From Rhizobacter sp964253025 (GTDB lineage Bacteria; Pseudomonadota; Gammaproteobacteria; Burkholderiales; Burkholderiaceae_C): DNA of 64,000 nucleotides. The notes beneath the pieces were generated by a model that had not been told where the DNA came from, did no database searches, and was given only the letters and a program-made list of their open reading frames with translations. Shown here piece after piece: positions 59,454-64,000 of the stretch; the first letter of the stretch is position 1; each line of letters starts with the position of its first letter. The stretch lies in NCBI RefSeq assembly GCF_964253025.1, contig NZ_CAXUQC020000001.1:3472001-3536000 (forward strand). The letters are read 5' to 3'. A program made the position numbers and the translations under genes.

Positions 59454-60521
59454 ATGCTGTTTTCCTATCCCGTTGCGGCTGTGGCAGAAAACTGGATGCA
59501 CGAGTGTTTGGTTGCGGCAGTGAGGACTGCGCACGAGGTGGTTGATCAGGACAAACAATTGCCGAAGTGGCCTGCCATCATTCCCGAGGCACACCGCGCG
59601 AAATTGGTCGGCCGGAGAGGCCTACGTGATTGCTTCGCTGTCTACGCAAAGGCCATCAAAGAGTTGAGCGTTGCTCAGCGAAAAGCTGTGCTTGAGGCAC
59701 TGGAGTCGCAGAACAGGATCCCGGAGTTGCTTGCGCTCCAATGCGAGTGCGTGGAACTGGCCGATCTACCGGAAGGCGTTCGTGAGCCAGCCAAGGCGTT
59801 ATTCACATTTGGCTTTGATTTGCTGACCCCATTTGAGATACGCCAGCGCCAGTACAAAGTGCTGTGCGCAGCCATCCCCGTTCGAGTTTGTCCTTTCTGT
59901 GGCTGCGAGGGCCTTGGAGCGCCAGGAGCCCCTCAGGAGGACCTCGACCACTATATTCCGCGTTTCAAATATCCATTTGCGGCGGCAAACTTGCGGAACC
60001 TGGCGCCGATGGGCGGACGCTGCAACTCATCGTACAAAAAAACTCAGGATCCACTGCGGCGGGCCAGTGGTCAGCGAAGGCTTGCATTTGACCCCTACAA
60101 CACGGGCGGCGTAAGCATCTCGTTTGACAACAGTGTTGTTGATCAGCAATCAACGGGCCCTGCTGTTCAAGATTGGGTAATTGAGTTTCTGCCGGTGAGC
60201 GAGGCCGTCGATACCTGGGATGAAATGTTCCAGGTTCGAGAACGTTGGAAGCGTGACGAATTGGATGAGCAAACGTTCCAACAATGGCTTTGGGATTTCA
60301 GAAACTTCTGTTTGGCAATCGCACTTCAGTTCGCAGGTGATGGCGATGTTGTAGACGCGGTGCAGCGCTACGAACAATACCTCTCTGGGTGTGGGCTAAG
60401 GGACAAGGCTTTCTTGAAGGCAGCAGTGTTTCGGTTTCTGCTTCGCCGGTGCGCTGGAGGTTGTCAAAGGTTCTTGCCGATCCTCAGAGATCTGACTGGT
60501 GCGCCTCAGCCTCAGCCATAG
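59454..60521 (+). CDS. HNH endonuclease partner of the AAA ATPase
   Basis: A 355-residue protein with a central HNH nuclease. Zinc-type cysteines C146 and C149 (RVCPFCGCEG) precede D165-H166 (EDLDHYIPRFKYPF), then NLRNLAPMGGRCNSSYKK with N182, C190-N191 and Lys. This matches the HNH form of PtuB-like and related defence nucleases. The N-terminal 130 and C-terminal 150 residues are helical and unrecognised. ATG 59454 starts 1 bp after the AAA stop. Base use is more AT-rich here than in the left of the window, consistent with transfer. It is the presumed effector of the pair. Confidence 0.8.
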   Translation: MLFSYPVAAVAENWMHECLVAAVRTAHEVVDQDKQLPKWPAIIPEAHRAKLVGRRGLRDCFAVYAKAIKELSVAQRKAVLEALESQNRIPELLALQCECVELADLPEGVREPAKALFTFGFDLLTPFEIRQRQYKVLCAAIPVRVCPFCGCEGLGAPGAPQEDLDHYIPRFKYPFAAANLRNLAPMGGRCNSSYKKTQDPLRRASGQRRLAFDPYNTGGVSISFDNSVVDQQSTGPAVQDWVIEFLPVSEAVDTWDEMFQVRERWKRDELDEQTFQQWLWDFRNFCLAIALQFAGDGDVVDAVQRYEQYLSGCGLRDKAFLKAAVFRFLLRRCAGGCQRFLPILRDLTGAPQPQP

Positions 60522-60559
60522 CAGCACAGACGACGCAATCAGCAGAGGCAGACACCGTC

Positions 60560-62815
60560 ATGTCAATCAAAGTCACCGACCGCGACCTGTCTCCGATCCT
60601 TGCGGCCGCACGCACTTGGATTGACCGCTGCCTAGTCGAGGATGCGTCTCTGCTTGCGGACAACCGCGGTCTCTGGACAATGGCGAACGCGGACAGGCTT
60701 CAGTTGGGCTTCGTTGAACGCCCCGACAGCGGTGGCGACGACTTCATGACCAAGCTCGAGCGACAGCTCTCAGACACAGGCGCCCCAGCGCAGCAGCTGA
60801 TGGCCGAGATGATGTGGGTGCTGCTGCTGTTCCCGTCCAGGATCGGCGCGGATGTGAAGCGAAGTCACCTCATGGTCATCTGGTCATGGTCTGGAGAGTC
60901 GCTGAACTCGACTCATCCCATGCTCGCCGACACAGTGCTGTGCGGTGTGGGCTCAGCTGGTACGGCATACAACAATCTACGGTGGAAGGAACTCGCCTAC
61001 CTGATCGCCCTAGTGCGTTCGATCAAGGCGATGGCCATGGACGCCCGGCGCGCTCTAATGAGCGACTATGACCGTTTCATGGACTGGATTGATGCTGTGC
61101 CTCGCGACGGCGACCGCCAGTTCCGCCACATGCTTCGCTACTTTGCGTTCCCAGATCGGGTGGAGCGCATGTCTTCAAATCGCGATCGCATCTCGGTGCT
61201 CGAAGGCTTCCAGGTCGCGCCCCGACCCCAGTTGAAGCGATGGAGCGACAGGCAACTTGACGATGCTTTGCTCACGCTTCGCCGGCGCGAAGAGGCCCAG
61301 CGCCCAGGCGCAGTGCTGGACTTCTACGATGGCACGCTGGGGCCGCGCTGGCGCAAGCCGGAGGTTGACGAAGGGGAGTCGGCGGAGACACCGACTTTGA
61401 ACGCCCCCTTTCCCGCCAGCAAAGCAGCAAGCGTGGCTGAGCCCGCGCCGCTAGCGCTAGCTGATGCCACGAGCGCACCAGTCAACCTTATCCTCTACGG
61501 CCCTCCGGGCACCGGCAAGACACACTGGCTGAGGCAGAAGTTTGCCGAATACACGGACGCTCCCAGCCAGGTCGACGCGGCCACTTGGCTGAACGAGACT
61601 CTAACGAACTACGGTTGGCGCAGTGTCATCGCTGCTGCCTTGGCGGACATGGGCCGTCCGGCGCGTGTGCCTGAGATTCGCGCGCATCGCTGGGTGCAGG
61701 CCAAGGCGCAGCAACGGGGTCGAGCACCGGCCGGGGTTCAGGCCACGCTGTGGGGCTACCTGCAGGAGCACACGCCGCAGACCAGCACCACGGTGAATAT
61801 CAGCGTGCGCCGTCCGCCATTCTTGTTCGACAAGCGCGAAGCGGGCGACTGGAAGTTGCTGTCTGGCTGGCAAGAGCAGGACGATGAATCGGCAGAGCTG
61901 TGGCGTCTGCTGAAGGCGGGCCCGCAGGCGGCTACCGAAGCCGTGCACCGCTATAAGGTCGTCACGTTCCACCCGTCATTCAGCTACGAAGACTTCGTGC
62001 GCGGCATCAGGCCGGTGGCCACCGCCGAAGACGGGACGACACAGTTCCAGTTGGTGGACGGCAAATTCAAGCGGATCTGCGACGAAGCCCATGCCAACTC
62101 GGGCAAGCGCTACGCCCTCTTCATTGACGAGATCAACCGAGCAAACATCGCGAAGGTGTTCGGCGAGCTGATCACGCTGATTGAGCCCGACAAGCGGGCG
62201 ATGTTCGATGCACACGGGCGCTTGGTCGAAGGAATGGCCGTTCAGCTACCCGGCGGCGGCGATGGCGACGTGGCCGAGCGGCCGTTTGGCGTTCCGAAGA
62301 ACCTGGACATCTACGGCACGATGAACACGGCCGATCGTTCAATCGCGCTGTTGGACGTAGCCTTGCGGAGACGCTTCCATTTCGAAGAGCGCGCGCCCGA
62401 CTACACGATGCTGGCTGCCGATGTAGACGCTCTCGACCTCGGCCGGTTGCTGCGGCGGATCAATGACCGGCTGGAGTACCTGCTGGATCGCGACCATCGC
62501 ATCGGCCATGCATACCTGATGCGGGCGAGAACTCTTGCTGACGTGCAGGAGGCCTTTGCCCGGCAGATCATCCCCCTGTTGCAAGAGTACTTCTTCGACG
62601 ACTTCTCGCGTGTGTCGCTGGTGTTGTCCACAACGGCCGAGCAGCCGTTTCTGCAGGAGGAGACGCTGCACTTTGGGCGCCTCTTTGTCGGCCAGCGGCT
62701 CGACGGCGTGCCTAGCGATCGCGCCCGGTTTGTCATCACGCCGTCCGGCAGCTGGACGTCCGAGAGCTTTCGGGGGATCTACGACAGCGCCGGCGATGCG
62801 GGTGTGACTGGCTGA
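60560..62815 (+). CDS. mcrB: McrB-family GTPase of type IV restriction
   Basis: A 751-residue McrB-type AAA+ protein, the motor of a modification-dependent (type IV) restriction system. The N-terminal 300 residues are a DNA- or target-reading region not matching the E. coli McrB N-domain, ending in an Ala/Pro-rich linker. The motor has Walker A YGPPGTGKTH (K320), the McrB block TFHPSFSYEDFVRGIRP, Walker B-like FIDEINRANIAKVFGELITL (D523, E524) and the hallmark MNTADRSIALLDVALRRRF (from 588). ATG 60560 is used; the frame upstream overlaps the HNH gene. The 38-bp gap from the HNH gene suggests one transcript. Confidence 0.9.
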   Translation: MSIKVTDRDLSPILAAARTWIDRCLVEDASLLADNRGLWTMANADRLQLGFVERPDSGGDDFMTKLERQLSDTGAPAQQLMAEMMWVLLLFPSRIGADVKRSHLMVIWSWSGESLNSTHPMLADTVLCGVGSAGTAYNNLRWKELAYLIALVRSIKAMAMDARRALMSDYDRFMDWIDAVPRDGDRQFRHMLRYFAFPDRVERMSSNRDRISVLEGFQVAPRPQLKRWSDRQLDDALLTLRRREEAQRPGAVLDFYDGTLGPRWRKPEVDEGESAETPTLNAPFPASKAASVAEPAPLALADATSAPVNLILYGPPGTGKTHWLRQKFAEYTDAPSQVDAATWLNETLTNYGWRSVIAAALADMGRPARVPEIRAHRWVQAKAQQRGRAPAGVQATLWGYLQEHTPQTSTTVNISVRRPPFLFDKREAGDWKLLSGWQEQDDESAELWRLLKAGPQAATEAVHRYKVVTFHPSFSYEDFVRGIRPVATAEDGTTQFQLVDGKFKRICDEAHANSGKRYALFIDEINRANIAKVFGELITLIEPDKRAMFDAHGRLVEGMAVQLPGGGDGDVAERPFGVPKNLDIYGTMNTADRSIALLDVALRRRFHFEERAPDYTMLAADVDALDLGRLLRRINDRLEYLLDRDHRIGHAYLMRARTLADVQEAFARQIIPLLQEYFFDDFSRVSLVLSTTAEQPFLQEETLHFGRLFVGQRLDGVPSDRARFVITPSGSWTSESFRGIYDSAGDAGVTG

Positions 62816-62832
62816 TTTCCGGACCGCAAAGC

Positions 62833-64000
62833 GTGGCTTCGACTCGCTTCCTCACTGCGCTGGAGCACCAGCCCATACCGGTCACCGCCGAAGGCAGTGG
62901 GTGGAGCCTTACGCCGGCAGAAGCCGATCGGCTGGCGCAGATCGGGGAGCAACGGCCAGGCTTCTGCGAGGTGGGTCACCGCCAGGTGAAGCTGGCGCAG
63001 TTCTGTGGCGTGGTCGGCTTGGGCGAGCGCGTTCTAGAGATCTTGCCGAAGACTCAAGATGGCGCGTCGTCGGCAGACGATTGCCGCGGCGTGCTCTTGC
63101 GGCTGCTTCGGCTGACCGAGCGATTCCCGCAGTTCCAGCACCAAGCTGTCGGCCAACACCTGCGCCGGGCGCCATTGCTTGAGGCCTTCATCGCTGCGTT
63201 CTTCGAAGCAGTGAGTGTGCTCACGCGAGGTGGCCTGCTGAAGCAATACCTGGAGCATGAGGACGACCTGACCGTCGTGCGCGGTCGGATCGCCGTTGCG
63301 CGCCAGCTCGGGGTTCATGCGAACCGGCCCGACTTGGTGGCTTGCGCGTTCGACGAGCTGACCATCGACAACGTATGGAATCGCGTCCTCAAGAAGGCGA
63401 TCCGCTGTGCGCGCCCTTGGATTCGCAGTGTCGAACTCAACCGGCAATGGGTTGAACTGATGGGTGTGATGCACGACGTGGACGACACCCGGTTGAGCGG
63501 CCCCGACGTGGAGCGCCTGGCGTTCAACCGCCAGGCCGAACGCTACCGCGTGGCCATCGACTGGGCGCGCTGGATCTTGGCCTTGCTGGCGCCCGCTCTA
63601 CGCGCCGGCCGTACCGATGCGCCGGCGCTGCTGTTCAACATGAACCGGCTGTTCGAGTCGGCGGTTGCCACCGTGGCCCGCCGGCGAGTCTATGCAGAGT
63701 CAGGATTGACCGTGGAGACACAGGATGCGTCTCGGGCGCTGGTGACGATGGTCAGTCAGGATCGTGTGGAACCGGGATTCCAACTGCGCCCAGACTTGGT
63801 GTTTCGTCGTGAAGACGCGGTCGTTGCGATCGCGGACACAAAGTGGAAACTCATCGGCTGGGACAACAAGCGCCGGCTGATGCCGAGTGAAGCCGACATG
63901 TACCAAATGCATGCCTACGCCTCGGCATTTCAATGCCGCGAGCTCGCGCTCATCTACCCATGGCGAAGCGAGCTGGCCCAAGCAACAGGTGCCGAGTTTC
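62833..64000 (+). CDS. mcrC: McrC-family nuclease subunit (cut by window edge)
   Basis: The first 389 residues of an McrC-type protein, partner of McrB. The start region MASTRFLTALEHQPIPVTAE precedes the family's early region PGFCEVGHRQVKLAQFCGVV and GLGERVLEILPKTQ. The PD-(D/E)xK nuclease is visible with D321 (LRPDLVFRRED) and D335-T-K337 (AIADTKWKL), followed by EADMYQMHAYASAF. GTG 62833, 18 bp after the mcrB stop, is the most likely start; no ATG is in frame nearby. The protein continues past the right edge; the family length suggests little is missing. Confidence 0.88.
   Translation, partial: MASTRFLTALEHQPIPVTAEGSGWSLTPAEADRLAQIGEQRPGFCEVGHRQVKLAQFCGVVGLGERVLEILPKTQDGASSADDCRGVLLRLLRLTERFPQFQHQAVGQHLRRAPLLEAFIAAFFEAVSVLTRGGLLKQYLEHEDDLTVVRGRIAVARQLGVHANRPDLVACAFDELTIDNVWNRVLKKAIRCARPWIRSVELNRQWVELMGVMHDVDDTRLSGPDVERLAFNRQAERYRVAIDWARWILALLAPALRAGRTDAPALLFNMNRLFESAVATVARRRVYAESGLTVETQDASRALVTMVSQDRVEPGFQLRPDLVFRREDAVVAIADTKWKLIGWDNKRRLMPSEADMYQMHAYASAFQCRELALIYPWRSELAQATGAEF

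Overview
The window is very GC-rich DNA with tightly packed genes, short 4-nt start/stop overlaps and families typical of Betaproteobacteria: Bug-type tricarboxylate-binding protein, PEP-CTERM protein, FecIR iron signalling, paired LysE and Hsp20 genes. This suggests a Burkholderiales member, perhaps the Rubrivivax/Leptothrix/Ideonella side. That placement is an inference from gene content. No rRNA gene, complete tRNA gene, CRISPR array or transposase was found.

Left part (1-19257). Mostly housekeeping and accessory genes: the tail of an AAA+ ATPase, a cN-I type 5'-nucleotidase, a hydroxypyruvate isomerase-like protein, two tandem L,D-transpeptidases, a Ser/Thr-rich secreted protein, a LysE exporter, two Hsp20 chaperones, a divergent-looking histidyl-tRNA synthetase, a ferritin-like gene pair behind an 11-codon leader ORF, AlkB, an ABC exporter, an OXLD1-like protein overlapping an AraC regulator. 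These are followed by three exported hydrolases: a PETase-like esterase with an N-terminal beta-sandwich, a type-B carboxylesterase lipoprotein and a subtilase.

Iron block (19478-26602). A Fur-box-like palindrome precedes a seven-gene run: FecI sigma factor, FecR anti-sigma/sensor, TonB-dependent siderophore receptor with STN domain, DUF4198, DUF3649, PepSY-TM protein and DUF3325. The logic is ligand-induced receptor synthesis plus inner-membrane handling or reduction of ferric siderophore.

Middle accessory part (27010-37934). Bug solute-binding protein plus SMP-30 lactonase, an alpha/beta hydrolase, a periplasmic double-PilJ-domain protein, a 43-aa membrane peptide with a good sigma70 promoter, a PEP-CTERM protein, a Tat-exported phospholipase C, and a large M66-like metalloprotease lipoprotein with a ricin-B lectin tail.

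Aromatic/hydroaromatic catabolism block (38055-50717). A TetR regulator and TRAP transporter (DctQ-M-P) are followed by an AroE-like quinate/shikimate dehydrogenase and a two-gene (split) 3-dehydroshikimate dehydratase, which would yield protocatechuate. Next to it are pcaH-pcaG-pcaB-pcaCD(fusion)-pcaI-pcaJ, read away from a divergent IclR-type PcaR whose promoter region carries a PcaR-like operator. Together they convert quinate/shikimate-type substrates to 3-oxoadipyl-CoA; dehydroquinate dehydratase and the thiolase PcaF are not in the window.

Defence island (about 50854 to the right edge). It begins exactly at a 50-nt 3' fragment of a CAU-anticodon tRNA gene, the signature of an integrated island. 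A single-strand run follows: hsdR-hsdM-hsdS (type I restriction-modification), a restriction-associated AAA ATPase plus HNH nuclease pair (Septu-like in layout), and mcrB-mcrC (type IV restriction, McrC cut by the window edge). This locus is the most interesting part of the window.
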